Positions 32,750-44,613 of a DNA stretch of 64,000 bases are shown here, in pieces. This stretch comes from Candidatus Celerinatantimonas neptuna (GTDB lineage Bacteria > Pseudomonadota > Gammaproteobacteria > Enterobacterales > Celerinatantimonadaceae). The DNA lies in assembly GCA_911810475.1 (NCBI GenBank), contig OU461276.1, forward strand, positions 3,163,501-3,227,500. The letters are read 5' to 3'. Below the pieces are notes generated by a model that saw only the letters and a list, made by a program, of their open reading frames with translations, did no database searches and was not told the DNA's origin. The position numbers and the translations under genes are program-made. Every line of letters begins with the position of its first letter. Within the stretch, counting starts at the first letter, position 1.

Positions 32750-35473
32750 ATGGCAACGATTCATATAGATGGTAAAGAATATGAAGTCGACGGGGCAGAT
32801 AATTTATTACAGGCCTGCCTTTCGTTAGGACTTGATGTGCCTTACTTTTGTTGGCATCCGGCGCTGGGGAGCGTGGGATCTTGCCGACAATGCGCAGTGA
32901 AAGAATATAAAGATGAAAATGATACACGCGGTCGCTTGGTGATGTCGTGTATGGCTCCGGTGAGTGACGGTGCCTATATCTCCATTGAAGATGATGAAGC
33001 GAAAAAATTCCGCGAAAGTGTTGTGGAATGGCTCATGTCAAATCATCCTCATGACTGTCCGGTTTGTGAAGAAGGCGGAAACTGTCACCTACAGGACATG
33101 ACAGTGATGACCGGACATAGTTTTCGTAAGTATCGTTTTAGTAAGCGAACTCATGAAAACCAGGAATTGGGGCCATTCATCGCTCACGAGATGAACCGCT
33201 GTATTGCATGTTACCGCTGTGTCCGTTATTACAAAGATTATGCGGATGGTGAAGATTTTGGCGTTTATGGGGCACACAATAATGTTTATTTTGGACGGCC
33301 CGAATCCGGTACGTTAGAGAGTGAATTTTCAGGAAACCTGGTTGAAGTATGCCCTACAGGCGTGTTCACTGATAAAACTCATTCATCCCGTTATAACCGT
33401 AAATGGGATATGCAGTTTGCACCGAGTATCTGTCAGCAATGTAGTGTGGGTTGTAATATTAGCCCGGGTGAGCGTTATGGTGAGCTGCGCCGGATTGAAA
33501 ACCGTTATAACGGTGAAGTGAATCACTATTTCCTTTGTGACCGGGGACGCTTCGGTTATGGGTATGTGAATCTTGACTCACGGCCTAAGGCACCGATTCA
33601 GCGCCGTGGTGATGATTTTATTGAGTTAAATGCTGAGCAGGCTGTTCGGGCAGGATCAGGTTTGCTTAAACAGGCTAAACGGGTGATTGGGATCGGATCG
33701 CCAAGGGCAAGTCTTGAAAGTAACTACGCACTGAAGAAATTAGTCGGTGATGACAATTTCTATACCGGCATTGAAGCGGGTGAGCAGCAGCGCATCGAAT
33801 TAATGCTGGATGTTTTACAGCATAGCGGTATTCGGACACCTTCTTTACGTGAAATGGAAAAATACGATGCTGTTTTCATTCTCGGTGAAGATGTGACTCA
33901 GACCGCTGCTCGTATTGCCCTTGCTGTCCGTCAGGCCGTTAAAGGGAAAGCCCGTAAGATGGCTGAAGCCCAAAAAGTAGCTGACTGGCAGATCGCGGCT
34001 GTGCAAAATATTGGTCAGCACGCTAAATACCCACTGTTTTTGACGCATTCAGACCAGACTCGACTCGATGATGTTGCAGCCTGGAGCTATCGTGCTTCGG
34101 TTGTAGACCAGGCCCGCTTAGGTTTTGCTCTGGCGCATGCTATTGATCCAAGTGCTCCGGCTGTTGATGGTTTAGATGAAGTATTAAAAGCCAAAGTTGA
34201 GTGGATGGCCAGTGCTCTTAAAGAATCAGAACGACCTCTGATTATCAGTGGTAGCCAGGCCGGAGATAAGGCTGTAATCGAGGCTGCTGCGAATGTTGCT
34301 AAAGCACTTAAAGGTGTGCAGAAACAGGTCGGCCTGACATTGGTTGCTCGTGAAGTGAATAGCTTTGGTCTGGCTATGCTTAAAGGACAATCGCTTGATG
34401 CGGCAATGAAAGATTTGATTGACGGGGAAGCTGATAGCGCCATTGTTTTGGAAAATGACCTCTATCAGCGTTTGCCTAAATCTATAGTTGATAAAGCACT
34501 TGAACAATCAGAACAGTTGATTGTTGTTAATCATCAGCAAACTGCTTTGAATGAACGGGCTGATTTGGTGTTATCCAGCGCGAGTTTTGCTGAAGGTGAT
34601 GGTACGGTGGTTAACCTTGAAGGCCGGGCTCAGCGTTTCTTCCAAGTTTATGATCCGAGCTATTACGATGAGAAAACGATTGTTTTGGAAAGCTGGCGCT
34701 GGCTGCATTCGATTGAGGTTCAGTCAAGTGAGCGTCAGATTGAATGGAGCACGCTAGATCATATTATTCAATCTCTGGTTGCTGATTATCCTGAATTGTC
34801 CGGTATCGTCGATGCTGCACCAAATGCTGATTTCCGCGTTAAAGGGCAGAAACTGGCGCGTTCTCCGCATCGTTATAGTGGCCGCACTGCAATGCGTGCA
34901 AATATCAGTGTTCATGAACCACGCCAGCCTCAAGATGTTGATTCCCCGTTTGCATTCTCGATGGAAGGGAATAACAGCCCGATGGCTGATCGCAATGAAG
35001 TTGCCTTTGCATGGGCGCCTGGATGGAACTCTCCTCAGGCATGGAATAAATTTCAGGATGAAGTCGGTGGGCATTTACGAAATGGTGATCCTGGTATTCG
35101 GTTAATCGAATCTGAAGGGGCGCAAGACTATTTTAGCCAGATTCCTGATGCTTATGCAGCGGTTAAGGGACAGTGGCTGATTGCTGCTCATTACCGGTTA
35201 TTTGGCAGTGATGAATTATCCGCGCGTAGTGAAGTGATTCAACAACGTGCCGGTCAATCATCTGTGACGTTAAATCCTGAAGATGCGGCTCAGTTAGGTA
35301 TGAATGAACAGTCGGTACTGTCATTTAGCTGGGGCGGTCAAAGCTGGCAATTTCCACTTCACTTAAGTGATCAGTTAGCTTCCGGAATGATTGGCTTACC
35401 ACTGGGTGTTGATTCTCTGCCTGCGTCTATGGCTGGTCAGTCGATTGAACATTTACAGGAGGGGCTGGTATGA
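32750..35473 (+). CDS. nuoG: NADH-quinone oxidoreductase subunit G
   Basis: 907 residues from the ATG at 32750 ([15 protein letters not shown]), preferred over an upstream in-frame start at 32732. The N-terminus holds the [2Fe-2S] site ([18 protein letters not shown]) and the His/Cys-ligated N5 and N4 clusters ([28 protein letters not shown]). The motif CQQCSVGC with a later Cys (HYFLCDRG) is the N7 cluster site, found in E. coli and only some other bacteria. The rest is molybdopterin-oxidoreductase-like without a cofactor. Its stop overlaps nuoH (ATGA). E. coli NuoG has 908 residues. Confidence 0.95.
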   Translation: MATIHIDGKEYEVDGADNLLQACLSLGLDVPYFCWHPALGSVGSCRQCAVKEYKDENDTRGRLVMSCMAPVSDGAYISIEDDEAKKFRESVVEWLMSNHPHDCPVCEEGGNCHLQDMTVMTGHSFRKYRFSKRTHENQELGPFIAHEMNRCIACYRCVRYYKDYADGEDFGVYGAHNNVYFGRPESGTLESEFSGNLVEVCPTGVFTDKTHSSRYNRKWDMQFAPSICQQCSVGCNISPGERYGELRRIENRYNGEVNHYFLCDRGRFGYGYVNLDSRPKAPIQRRGDDFIELNAEQAVRAGSGLLKQAKRVIGIGSPRASLESNYALKKLVGDDNFYTGIEAGEQQRIELMLDVLQHSGIRTPSLREMEKYDAVFILGEDVTQTAARIALAVRQAVKGKARKMAEAQKVADWQIAAVQNIGQHAKYPLFLTHSDQTRLDDVAAWSYRASVVDQARLGFALAHAIDPSAPAVDGLDEVLKAKVEWMASALKESERPLIISGSQAGDKAVIEAAANVAKALKGVQKQVGLTLVAREVNSFGLAMLKGQSLDAAMKDLIDGEADSAIVLENDLYQRLPKSIVDKALEQSEQLIVVNHQQTALNERADLVLSSASFAEGDGTVVNLEGRAQRFFQVYDPSYYDEKTIVLESWRWLHSIEVQSSERQIEWSTLDHIIQSLVADYPELSGIVDAAPNADFRVKGQKLARSPHRYSGRTAMRANISVHEPRQPQDVDSPFAFSMEGNNSPMADRNEVAFAWAPGWNSPQAWNKFQDEVGGHLRNGDPGIRLIESEGAQDYFSQIPDAYAAVKGQWLIAAHYRLFGSDELSARSEVIQQRAGQSSVTLNPEDAAQLGMNEQSVLSFSWGGQSWQFPLHLSDQLASGMIGLPLGVDSLPASMAGQSIEHLQEGLV

Positions 35474-36447
35474 GTTTTCTGACACCGACTGTCATTGCTT
35501 CGCTCATCGCGGTTGGCAAGGCGTTAGTTATTTTGATTGTCGTCGTTGCCTGTGGTGCGTTGATGAGCTTTGGCGAACGTCGTCTGTTAGGTTTATTTCA
35601 AAACCGTTATGGGCCAAATCGGGTCGGATGGGGCGGTTCGCTGCAATTAGTTGCGGATATGCTCAAGATGTTCTTTAAAGAAGACTGGATCCCGCCTTTT
35701 GCTGACCGATTCATTTTTACTCTGGCTCCGATGATCGCTTTTACCGCGCTTTTGCTGTCGTTTGCGATTGTCCCGGTTAGTCCAACCTGGATTGTTTCAG
35801 ACCTTAATATCGGCTTACTGTTCTTTTTAATGATGGCCGGTCTTGGTGTCTATGCGGTGCTTTTCGCCGGATGGTCGAGTAACAACAAATATTCATTACT
35901 GGGGGCAATGCGTGCTTCGGCTCAAACGCTCAGTTATGAAGTGTTTCTTGGACTGTCTTTGATGGGGGTCGTCGCTAAAGCGGGTTCTTTTCAGTTAACG
36001 GCGATTGTGAATGACCAGGCTCATTTATGGAATATTATTCCGCAGTTTTTTGGTTTCGTAACGTTCGTTATTGCCGGGATTGCAGTTTGCCACCGGCATC
36101 CATTTGACCAACCCGAAGCTGAACAAGAATTGGCTGATGGATACCATATTGAATATGCCGGGATGAAGTTCGGTTTATTTTTCGTTGGTGAGTATATCGG
36201 TATTGTGACGATTTCAGCATTGATTGTGACACTGTTCTTTGGTGGTTGGCATGGCCCTTGGCTCCCTCCGTTTATCTGGTTTGCGCTAAAAACAGCCTTT
36301 TTCATGATGATGTTTATTTTGGTCCGGGCTGCGCTTCCAAGACCACGTTATGACCAGGTGATGGCATTTGGCTGGAAAATCTGTTTGCCTATCACACTTG
36401 CCAATCTATTAGTTACAGCGGCTATTGTGCTGCTTCAAAATAGTTAA
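35470..36447 (+). CDS. nuoH: NADH-quinone oxidoreductase subunit H
   Basis: 325 residues, eight or so membrane spans, the same length as E. coli NuoH. It shapes the quinone-access tunnel. Signatures are [56 protein letters not shown] and [17 protein letters not shown]. It overlaps nuoG by 4 bp. Confidence 0.96.
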   Translation: MSFLTPTVIASLIAVGKALVILIVVVACGALMSFGERRLLGLFQNRYGPNRVGWGGSLQLVADMLKMFFKEDWIPPFADRFIFTLAPMIAFTALLLSFAIVPVSPTWIVSDLNIGLLFFLMMAGLGVYAVLFAGWSSNNKYSLLGAMRASAQTLSYEVFLGLSLMGVVAKAGSFQLTAIVNDQAHLWNIIPQFFGFVTFVIAGIAVCHRHPFDQPEAEQELADGYHIEYAGMKFGLFFVGEYIGIVTISALIVTLFFGGWHGPWLPPFIWFALKTAFFMMMFILVRAALPRPRYDQVMAFGWKICLPITLANLLVTAAIVLLQNS

Positions 36448-36460
36448 TAAGGAGACAACC

Positions 36461-37003
36461 ATGACATTAAAAGAATTGTTGGTTGGCTTCGGTACACAGG
36501 TCCGTAGCCTGTGGATGATCGGAATGCATGCTTTTGCTAAACGTGAGACGCATATGTATCCCGATGAGCCAGTCCCTGTTGCACCTCGTTTCAGAGGGCG
36601 CATTGTTCTGACCCGTGATCCAGATGGAGAAGAGCGTTGTGTTGCCTGTAACCTTTGTGCTGTTGCATGTCCTGTCGGTTGTATTTCACTGCAAAAAGCC
36701 GAGAAAGAGGATGGCCGTTGGTATCCCGAATTTTTTCGGGTCAACTTTTCACGTTGTATCTTTTGTGGAATGTGTGAAGAAGCTTGCCCGACCACGGCAA
36801 TTCAGCTGACCCCTGACTTTGAGTTAGGTGAGTTTAATCGTCAGGATCTGGTGTACGAGAAAGAAGATTTACTGATTTCGGGTCCAGGGAAGTATCCCGA
36901 TTACAATTTCTATCGAATGTCCGGGATGTCCATTGATGGTAAACCGAAAGGTGATGCAGAGCACGAAGCTAAACCGATCGATGTGAAAGGGCTGATGCCT
37001 TAA
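36461..37003 (+). CDS. nuoI: NADH-quinone oxidoreductase subunit I
   Basis: 180 residues from the ATG at 36461 ([13 protein letters not shown]), with AAGGAG 7-9 nt upstream. An in-frame start at 36425 lies inside nuoH and is unlikely. Two ferredoxin motifs bind clusters N6a and N6b: [15 protein letters not shown] and [15 protein letters not shown]. It passes electrons from NuoG to NuoB. The length equals that of E. coli NuoI. Confidence 0.96.
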   Translation: MTLKELLVGFGTQVRSLWMIGMHAFAKRETHMYPDEPVPVAPRFRGRIVLTRDPDGEERCVACNLCAVACPVGCISLQKAEKEDGRWYPEFFRVNFSRCIFCGMCEEACPTTAIQLTPDFELGEFNRQDLVYEKEDLLISGPGKYPDYNFYRMSGMSIDGKPKGDAEHEAKPIDVKGLMP

Positions 37004-37014
37004 GGAGTTTAGCT

Positions 37015-37539
37015 ATGGATATCGTTTTTTATATTGCTGCTGTGATCGCTGTACTCACAACGTTACGGGTGATCAGTCATACCAATCCGGTTCATGCTTT
37101 GTTGTATTTGATCGTATCGCTGCTATCTGTTGCGGTGGTTTTTTTCTCAATGGGAGCTTATTTTGCCGGTGCTTTAGAGATCATCGTTTACGCCGGAGCC
37201 ATTATGGTGCTGTTTGTTTTCGTTGTGATGATGCTAAACCTTGGTGGGGAAATTATTGCTCAGGAGAAACTGTGGCTTAAACCATCTCTATGGATTGGCC
37301 CGGGGATTTTATCTGCTCTGTTACTGGTTGCTTTAGTTCATGGGATCCGCAGTCTTTCTAGCACTGAATTTGCTCATACCATGATTGGTGCTAAAGCGGT
37401 TGGTATTAGCCTTTTCGGACCTTATGTGTTAGCCGTTGAGTTGGCGTCAATGTTGTTACTTGCTGGGTTGGTTGTTGCGTTTCATCTGGGACGAGATTCG
37501 AATTCAACCGCAGCGCGCAGTATGGAGGACAAAGCATGA
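37015..37539 (+). CDS. nuoJ: NADH-quinone oxidoreductase subunit J
   Basis: 174 residues, five membrane spans. [20 protein letters not shown] and [20 protein letters not shown] are the conserved span-3 segments with the pi-bulge Gly-Ala-Ile motif. It is an inner-membrane proton-pumping arm subunit. AAGGAG precedes the ATG and the stop overlaps nuoK. Confidence 0.95.
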   Translation: MDIVFYIAAVIAVLTTLRVISHTNPVHALLYLIVSLLSVAVVFFSMGAYFAGALEIIVYAGAIMVLFVFVVMMLNLGGEIIAQEKLWLKPSLWIGPGILSALLLVALVHGIRSLSSTEFAHTMIGAKAVGISLFGPYVLAVELASMLLLAGLVVAFHLGRDSNSTAARSMEDKA

Positions 37540-37838
37540 TTCCTTTACAGCACAGTTTGATATTAGCTGCCATTTTATTTGTTTTAGGCCTGACCGGACT
37601 GCTGATTCGTCGGAATCTGTTGTTTATGTTGATTAGCTTAGAAGTGATGATCAATGCCTCTGCACTGGCATTTGTCGCAGCCGGAAGCTATTGGCAACAA
37701 GCCGATGGCCAGGTGATGTATATTTTGGCAATTACTCTGGCAGCGGCTGAAGCAAGTGTGGGTCTTGCCATGCTATTGCAATTACATCGTCGTCGTCAGT
37801 CTTTGAATGTTGATTCAGTCAGTGAGATGCGCGGATGA
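37536..37838 (+). CDS. nuoK: NADH-quinone oxidoreductase subunit K
   Basis: 100 residues, three membrane spans, the standard length. The buried glutamates used in proton transfer are visible in [14 protein letters not shown] and [19 protein letters not shown]. It overlaps nuoJ and nuoL by 4 bp each. Confidence 0.95.
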   Translation: MIPLQHSLILAAILFVLGLTGLLIRRNLLFMLISLEVMINASALAFVAAGSYWQQADGQVMYILAITLAAAEASVGLAMLLQLHRRRQSLNVDSVSEMRG

Positions 37839-39667
37839 ATTTACTCTATTTAACTATTCTGTTGCCATTGCTGGGATTTTTACTGTTGTCATTTTCACGT
37901 GGAAGATGGTCAGAGAATACTTCAGCGATAATTGGTGTTGGTTCTGTTTTTCTAGCGGCTTTAATAGCAGGCTTTGTTGCTGTTAATTTTTTAAGCCAGC
38001 CTTCACATTCTCCATTTCATCAGACCCTGTGGACATGGATGAGTGAAGGACCATTTGATATCAAGGTCGCTTTGCGTCTGGATGGTTTGTCTTTAACCAT
38101 GATGTCGATTGTGACCGGGGTCGGGACGTTAATTCATCTGTTTGCATCCTGGTACATGCGTAATGAAGAAGGTTATTCACGGTTTTTTGCCTATACCAAC
38201 CTTTTTATTGCCAGCATGTTGGTCTTGGTTCTGGCCGATAATTTGTTACTCCTTTATTTAGGATGGGAAGGGGTTGGGTTGTGTAGTTATCTGTTGATCG
38301 GGTTTTATTATAAAGATCCGGCCAATGGTGCTGCAGCCATGAAGGCCTTTATTGTCACTCGGGTCGGGGATGTTTTCTTAGCCTTTGCTCTGTTTATTCT
38401 TTATGCTCAGTTCGGAACGTTGAACATTCAGCAGTTGATGACGATGGCTCCGGCACAGGTTGCGGTTGGCTCAGGTGTGATGTTCTGGGCTACATTGATG
38501 TTACTGGGGGGGGCGGTTGGTAAATCCGCGCAGTTGCCTTTACAGACATGGTTAGCTGATGCGATGGCAGGGCCTACACCTGTTTCTGCTTTGATTCATG
38601 CTGCAACCATGGTTACAGCGGGTGTGTATCTGATTGCGCGGATGCATGGCCTGTTTTTGCTTGCGCCTGAGGTTTTACATTTAGTCGGTATTATCGGTGC
38701 AATTACGTTGGTTATTGCCGGGTTTGCTGCACTGGTTCAAACTGATATCAAGCGGGTTCTGGCCTATTCGACGATGAGTCAGATTGGCTATATGTTCCTT
38801 GCTCTTGGGGTTCAGGCATGGGATGCGGCGATTTTCCATTTGATGACCCATGCATTCTTTAAGGCCTTGTTATTTTTGTCGTCTGGTTCAGTTATTTTGG
38901 CTTGTCATCATGAGCAGAATATCTTCAAGATGGGCGGATTACGTAAAAGTATTCCATTGGTTTATACCTGCTTTTTAGTCGGTGGTGGTGCGCTATCCGC
39001 ATTACCGCTTGTGACTGCTGGATTCTACAGTAAAGACGAAATCTTGTCGGGTGCGTTGGCGACAGGGCATATCAATTTGCTGACTGCGGGTCTAGTTGGT
39101 GCTTTTTTAACATCTTTATATACCTTCCGAATGATTTTCATTGCGTTTCACGGGAAAGAACAGATTAAAGCGATTCCGGGGCGAGGATTTGCGCATCATG
39201 TTCCGTTGATCGTGTTAATGGTTCTCTCGACTTTTGTCGGAGCCTTAATTATTCAGCCTTTGCATGGCGTTTTACCTGATAACATCGGACATGAATCGAT
39301 GACTGTTCAGCTGATTTCAGCTTCAGTCGCGGTACTGGGTGTTCTGATTGCAGCCTGGTTATGGCTTGGTAATGGCCGTTTGGTTAGTCAGGTGGCTATG
39401 ACCGGACTTGGTCGGTTATTGCGGCGTTACTGGTTTAATGCCTGGGGGTTTGACTGGCTATATGACAGGTTGTTCGTCCGTACTTATCTGATGATGGCCC
39501 GGCTGTTACGTAGCGATCCGATCAATGCGGTGATTGATAGTTCCCGTTATCTGGCTATTGGTGGCAATAAAGGTCTGACTGTGAGTGAAAATGGCCAGGT
39601 TCGCTGGTATATGGCTTCGATGGGTATCGGTGCAATTATTATTTTAAGCCTACTGCTCTGGAGCTAG
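37835..39667 (+). CDS. nuoL: NADH-quinone oxidoreductase subunit L
   Basis: 610 residues, a Mrp-antiporter-like proton pump subunit with a long C-terminal lateral helix. Key segments are [18 protein letters not shown] (Glu of span 5), [39 protein letters not shown], and [20 protein letters not shown] with the conserved Lys. E. coli NuoL has 613 residues. A 66-bp gap with a hairpin follows. Confidence 0.96.
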   Translation: MNLLYLTILLPLLGFLLLSFSRGRWSENTSAIIGVGSVFLAALIAGFVAVNFLSQPSHSPFHQTLWTWMSEGPFDIKVALRLDGLSLTMMSIVTGVGTLIHLFASWYMRNEEGYSRFFAYTNLFIASMLVLVLADNLLLLYLGWEGVGLCSYLLIGFYYKDPANGAAAMKAFIVTRVGDVFLAFALFILYAQFGTLNIQQLMTMAPAQVAVGSGVMFWATLMLLGGAVGKSAQLPLQTWLADAMAGPTPVSALIHAATMVTAGVYLIARMHGLFLLAPEVLHLVGIIGAITLVIAGFAALVQTDIKRVLAYSTMSQIGYMFLALGVQAWDAAIFHLMTHAFFKALLFLSSGSVILACHHEQNIFKMGGLRKSIPLVYTCFLVGGGALSALPLVTAGFYSKDEILSGALATGHINLLTAGLVGAFLTSLYTFRMIFIAFHGKEQIKAIPGRGFAHHVPLIVLMVLSTFVGALIIQPLHGVLPDNIGHESMTVQLISASVAVLGVLIAAWLWLGNGRLVSQVAMTGLGRLLRRYWFNAWGFDWLYDRLFVRTYLMMARLLRSDPINAVIDSSRYLAIGGNKGLTVSENGQVRWYMASMGIGAIIILSLLLWS

Positions 39668-39682
39668 TCGGTCGTGTTTTGG

Positions 39683-39702
39683 TGCCAGCCACTGTGCTGG
39701 CA
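39683..39702 (+). other. Hairpin between nuoL and nuoM
   Basis: A perfect 7-bp stem, TGCCAGC and GCTGGCA, with a 6-nt loop, in the 66-bp nuoL-nuoM gap, followed by GTTTCATT rather than a T run. It may affect transcript processing or stability; the other membrane-arm genes are nearly contiguous. Confidence 0.4.
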
Positions 39703-39733
39703 GTTTCATTAAATCAAAAGGAACGTATACGCC

Positions 39734-41257
39734 ATGCTATTACCTTGGCTTATTCTTCTGCCTTTTATCGGCGGTCTGTTGTGCTGGCAGAGTGAGCGAT
39801 TCGGACGGGCATTACCCCGCTGGATTGCCGTACTATCGATGGCTCTGACGTTGCTATTGTCTTTGGTACTGTGGGGACAGGGAAATTATTCTTTGGTTAT
39901 GCCCCATGGAATTCCTCAGTGGCAATCTGAGTTTTCGATTCCCTGGATCCCTCGTTTTGGGATATCGATTCATTTAGCTCTGGATGGTTTGTCATTACTA
40001 ATGGTTGTTTTGACAGCATTTCTGGGGCTGTTAGCGGTGATTTGCTCCTGGAAAGAGATTGATCGTTATGAAGGGTTTTTCCATCTGAATCTGCTGTGGA
40101 TTATCGGCGGTGTGATGGGGGTCTTCCTGGCCATCGATTTATTCCTGTTTTTCTTCTTCTGGGAGATGATGCTGGTTCCGATGTATTTTCTGATTGCTCT
40201 GTGGGGACATAAAGGTTCTGACGGGCAAACCAGAATTGCGACAGCGATTAAGTTTTTCATCTATACCCAGGCCAGTGGTCTTGTCATGCTGGTGGCGATT
40301 TTAGGGCTGGTGTTTGTTCATTATCAGGCAACCGGCGTCTGGACATTTAATTATGAGCAGCTCATCGGGACCACTATGAGTAGTGGTGTTGCTTATATAT
40401 TGATGCTGGGCTTTTTCATTGCTTTTGCTGTCAAAATGCCATTGGTGCCTTTCCACGGGTGGTTACCGGATGCTCATAGCCAGGCTCCGACTGCAGGTTC
40501 TGTGGATTTGGCCGGGATACTATTGAAAACAGCTGCCTATGGTCTTTTGCGCTTTTCGTTACCATTGTTCCCTCATGCCTCGGCTGAGTTTGCTCCTATA
40601 GCGATGTGGCTTGGCGTAATCGGGATTTTTTATGGCGCATGGATGGCGTTTTCTCAAACCGATATCAAGCGCCTGGTGGCTTATACCAGTGTCTCTCATA
40701 TGGGATTTGTGATGGTCGCAATTTATAGTGGCAGCCAATTAGCCTATCAGGGGGCTGTTGTCATGATGATTGCACATGGATTATCAGCAGCTGGTTTGTT
40801 CATCATTTGTGGCCAGTTGTATGAACGTCTTGGTACACGCGATATGCGTGAAATGGGCGGACTCTGGGGGCGACTGCGTTATTTACCCGGACTGTCGATG
40901 TTCTTTGCTGTGGCGACATTAGGAATGCCGGGTACAGGGAATTTTGTCGGCGAGTTTATGATGTTATTCGGTAGTTATAAAGTCGTACCGGTTATTACCA
41001 TTATTTCGACTTTCGGGTTGGTTTTTGCTTCTGTTTATTCGCTAATTATGATGCAGCGGGCCTATTTCGGTCAATCTCGCAGTGATAAAGCATTGCCGGG
41101 GATGTCGGTTCGGGAATTGTCAATGATTCTGGTCTTGGTCGTGTTGCTGGTGGTGTTGGGTGTTTATCCGCAGGGTGTTCTAAATACATCGCATGCAGCG
41201 ATTGCAAATATCCAACATTGGTTTACTTCTTCATCTTTATCAACCACAAGGCTGTAA
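39734..41257 (+). CDS. nuoM: NADH-quinone oxidoreductase subunit M
   Basis: 507 residues, 14-span antiporter-like proton pump subunit. FFFFWEMMLVPMYFLIALWG contains the essential Glu, and VKMPLVPFHGWLPDAHSQAP and KRLVAYTSVSHMGFVMVAIY the conserved Lys regions. The length matches E. coli (509). AAAGGAAC lies upstream of the ATG. nuoN follows after 6 bp. Confidence 0.96.
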   Translation: MLLPWLILLPFIGGLLCWQSERFGRALPRWIAVLSMALTLLLSLVLWGQGNYSLVMPHGIPQWQSEFSIPWIPRFGISIHLALDGLSLLMVVLTAFLGLLAVICSWKEIDRYEGFFHLNLLWIIGGVMGVFLAIDLFLFFFFWEMMLVPMYFLIALWGHKGSDGQTRIATAIKFFIYTQASGLVMLVAILGLVFVHYQATGVWTFNYEQLIGTTMSSGVAYILMLGFFIAFAVKMPLVPFHGWLPDAHSQAPTAGSVDLAGILLKTAAYGLLRFSLPLFPHASAEFAPIAMWLGVIGIFYGAWMAFSQTDIKRLVAYTSVSHMGFVMVAIYSGSQLAYQGAVVMMIAHGLSAAGLFIICGQLYERLGTRDMREMGGLWGRLRYLPGLSMFFAVATLGMPGTGNFVGEFMMLFGSYKVVPVITIISTFGLVFASVYSLIMMQRAYFGQSRSDKALPGMSVRELSMILVLVVLLVVLGVYPQGVLNTSHAAIANIQHWFTSSSLSTTRL

Positions 41258-41263
41258 TTTGCC

Positions 41264-42721
41264 ATGACCATAACAATTCAACAATTGATCGCTTTGCTAC
41301 CACTATTGATCGTTGGTTTGACGGTCGTGGTGGTCATGCTGGCCATTGCCTGGAAGCGTTGTCATACAGGTGTCGCTCTATTGAGTGTCATTGGTTTGAA
41401 TGCGGCGCTGATATCGTTAATCGCTGTTGCTGGTGAAACCCCGACCATCGTGACCTCTCTGATTAAAGTTGATGGTTTTTCGATGCTGTATACCGGGTTA
41501 GTTTTGCTGGCGAGTCTGGCAACCTGTACGTTTGCCTATTCATGGCTCAAAGGGTATCCCGATAATCGTGAAGAGTTTTACCTTCTCGTGCTGATTGCTA
41601 CTGCGGGTGGTTTGTTGCTTGCCTGCTCGAATGATCTTGCAACCTTATTTTTAGGTATTGAACTGATTTCGCTACCATTATTTGGTTTGGTCGGGTATGC
41701 ATTCGAACAACGACGTTCGCTTGAAGCCGGTATCAAGTACATGCTGCTTTCTGCCGGAGCATCGTCCTTTTTGTTATTCGGTATGGCGTTATTGTATGCC
41801 GAATCGGGGTCATTATCGTTTTCCAGCCTGGGTCAGAGTCTTAACGAGAATCTACTGCATGAGCCCGTTCTGCTGATGGGAATCGGGATGATGCTAGTTG
41901 GAATTGGCTTTAAATTGTCTTTAGTGCCTTTTCATCTTTGGACACCAGATGTCTATCAGGGAGCACCAACACCCGTTGCAACCTTTTTAGCGACAGCCAG
42001 TAAAATTGCTATTTTTGCTGTAGTTGTGCGTTTGTTCCTGGATGCTCCTTTGACCACAGATCATTCTGTTCAGTTCGTGCTGGCTATTATTGCTTTTGTT
42101 TCTATTCTCTTTGGCAATTTAATGGCGGTATCGCAGCGTAATATCAAACGGCTCCTGGGTTACTCATCGATTGCCCATATTGGGTATTTGTTGGTGGCTC
42201 TGGTTGCGATTCAACAGCATCAGTTGGCGATGGAAACAACCGGTGTTTATCTGATTGGTTATTTGTTTGCGAGTATTGGTGCGTTTGGTGTTGTGAGCTT
42301 GATGTCCAGTCCGTACCAGAACAGTGGTGATGCGGATTCATTATTCTCGTATCGTGGTTTGTTCTGGCATCGGCCGATTCTGGCAGCGGTAATGACGGTG
42401 ATGATGTTATCTCTGGCTGGTATTCCGATGACTCTAGGATTTATTGGTAAGTTTTATGTGCTTGCTATTGCAGTTAAGGCTCATCAGTGGTGGCTGATGG
42501 CTGCTGTTATCGTGGGAAGTGCAATTGGCTTGTATTATTACTTACGTGTTACCGTGAGTCTTTATTTGGCCCCACCCGAGCAGTTTGCCAGAGATACAAC
42601 GCATGACTGGGCGATTACGGCCGGTGGTATTGTGGTATTGATTTCTGCTGTATTCGTGTTCTTTATTGGTCTTTATCCTCAACCAGTGATTGATATCGTT
42701 CGGTTAGCTACCCCCTGGTAA
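41264..42721 (+). CDS. nuoN: NADH-quinone oxidoreductase subunit N
   Basis: 485 residues, the third antiporter-like subunit of complex [41 protein letters not shown] and [20 protein letters not shown] are the conserved spans. E. coli NuoN has 485 residues. It is the last gene of the operon; a perfect hairpin follows 8 bp after the stop. Confidence 0.96.
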   Translation: MTITIQQLIALLPLLIVGLTVVVVMLAIAWKRCHTGVALLSVIGLNAALISLIAVAGETPTIVTSLIKVDGFSMLYTGLVLLASLATCTFAYSWLKGYPDNREEFYLLVLIATAGGLLLACSNDLATLFLGIELISLPLFGLVGYAFEQRRSLEAGIKYMLLSAGASSFLLFGMALLYAESGSLSFSSLGQSLNENLLHEPVLLMGIGMMLVGIGFKLSLVPFHLWTPDVYQGAPTPVATFLATASKIAIFAVVVRLFLDAPLTTDHSVQFVLAIIAFVSILFGNLMAVSQRNIKRLLGYSSIAHIGYLLVALVAIQQHQLAMETTGVYLIGYLFASIGAFGVVSLMSSPYQNSGDADSLFSYRGLFWHRPILAAVMTVMMLSLAGIPMTLGFIGKFYVLAIAVKAHQWWLMAAVIVGSAIGLYYYLRVTVSLYLAPPEQFARDTTHDWAITAGGIVVLISAVFVFFIGLYPQPVIDIVRLATPW

Positions 42722-42728
42722 GCGTTAT

Positions 42729-42754
42729 GATAAACCGCCGTATGGCGGTTTATC
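42729..42754 (+). terminator. Putative terminator after nuoN
   Basis: A perfect 11-bp stem GATAAACCGCC and GGCGGTTTATC with the 4-nt loop GTAT. The T residues fall within the 3' arm and no T run follows, so termination is probable but not textbook. Confidence 0.65.
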
Positions 42755-42823
42755 ACGGCAAAACTTGAGAAAAGTCGGGCCAGCGTGTACATTCTACGGC
42801 TTTGCGATAGATGAATTTGATGA

Positions 42824-43483
<660 letters not shown>

Positions 43484-43512
43484 TTGAATTCAAACGTTCG
43501 ATTGATAGGAAA

Positions 43513-43540
43513 GGTTGACTGATTCAGTCAGCCTTTTTTT
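43513..43540 (+). terminator. Rho-independent terminator after adk
   Basis: The stem GGTTGACTG and CAGTCAGCC (one G-T pair) with loop ATT is followed by seven Ts. Confidence 0.92.
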
Positions 43541-43602
43541 GTTTATATCCCCTGATAATTGGTTAAACTGAATGATAATATATTATATAAAAGGGTAGGC
43601 CT

Positions 43603-44571
43603 ATGAAAAATCCTTCGACGACTGTGATCCTGGCTAACTTAGGAACGCCAGAGCAACCCACTCCTGCCGGGGTGAAGACTTTTTTAAATTCATTTCTTTC
43701 TGATCGTCGTGTGGTTTCATTGTCCCCCTGGGTGTGGCAGCCTTTGCTCAAAGGGGTTATTTTGCCTCTTCGTTCACCACGGGTTGCAAAGTTATATCAG
43801 CAAATCTGGCTGGAGGAAGGGTCTCCGTTACAAGTTTATAGCGAGCGGTTGGTGGATAAAATTCAATCGATTTTAAGCGAGCAATGTCAGGTTAAACTGG
43901 CGATGAGTTACAGCGCTCCAACTATAGAGACGGTTATTGAGCAGGTTTTGGATGAAGGGTGTGAACGGCTGGTTATATTGCCGTTGTATCCACAGTATTC
44001 TGTGTCTACAACAGCTGCTGTTTTTGATGCATGTGCCAGAGCGTTTAAAATGCGTTTTGCATTGCCGCAGATGCGCTTTGTCCGTCAGTATTATGATAAA
44101 GAAGGTTATTGTGAGTTGCTTGCTGAACGTATCCGAAGCCGGGGGATTGACTATGATCATCATTATCAGCTGATTTTTTCCTTTCATGGGATCCCTGTTC
44201 GGTATGCACAAAGTGGGGATCCGTATCCGACACAATGTGAAGATACAGCCAGACGCGTAGCCACTCTCCTTGAGCTTGATGAATCGTCCTGGAAAATGAG
44301 TTATCAGAGTCGGTTTGGTCGTGAACCCTGGGTTGAGCCTTATACTGATGAGCTGTTAACTGAATTGGCTAAACAGGGAGTGGAAGGCATTGATATTTTA
44401 AGTCCGGCTTTTTCGGTGGATTGTCTGGAGACTTTAGAAGAGATTAGCTCTGAGCTTAAGGATGTTTTCATACAAAGTGGAGGGAAGCAATTTCACTATA
44501 TTCCGGCTTTAAATGATGGCGATGATCATGCACAAATGTTGAGTGAAATTATTTTAGCTCAGCTTGAGTAA
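43603..44571 (+). CDS. hemH: Ferrochelatase
   Basis: 322 residues; inserts ferrous iron into protoporphyrin IX, the last step of protoheme synthesis. Signatures are ILANLGTPEQPTPAGVKTFL, LPLYPQYSVSTTAAVFD, LIFSFHGIPVRYAQSGDPY with the metal-site His, and DILSPAFSVDCLETLEEI. E. coli HemH has 320 residues. It sits between adk and gsk, the E. coli order (aes absent). Confidence 0.96.
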   Translation: MKNPSTTVILANLGTPEQPTPAGVKTFLNSFLSDRRVVSLSPWVWQPLLKGVILPLRSPRVAKLYQQIWLEEGSPLQVYSERLVDKIQSILSEQCQVKLAMSYSAPTIETVIEQVLDEGCERLVILPLYPQYSVSTTAAVFDACARAFKMRFALPQMRFVRQYYDKEGYCELLAERIRSRGIDYDHHYQLIFSFHGIPVRYAQSGDPYPTQCEDTARRVATLLELDESSWKMSYQSRFGREPWVEPYTDELLTELAKQGVEGIDILSPAFSVDCLETLEEISSELKDVFIQSGGKQFHYIPALNDGDDHAQMLSEIILAQLE

Positions 44572-44613
44572 TGGTAAAATGCCGCGCTTAAATATCTGGA
44601 TAGACAGGTTGTG

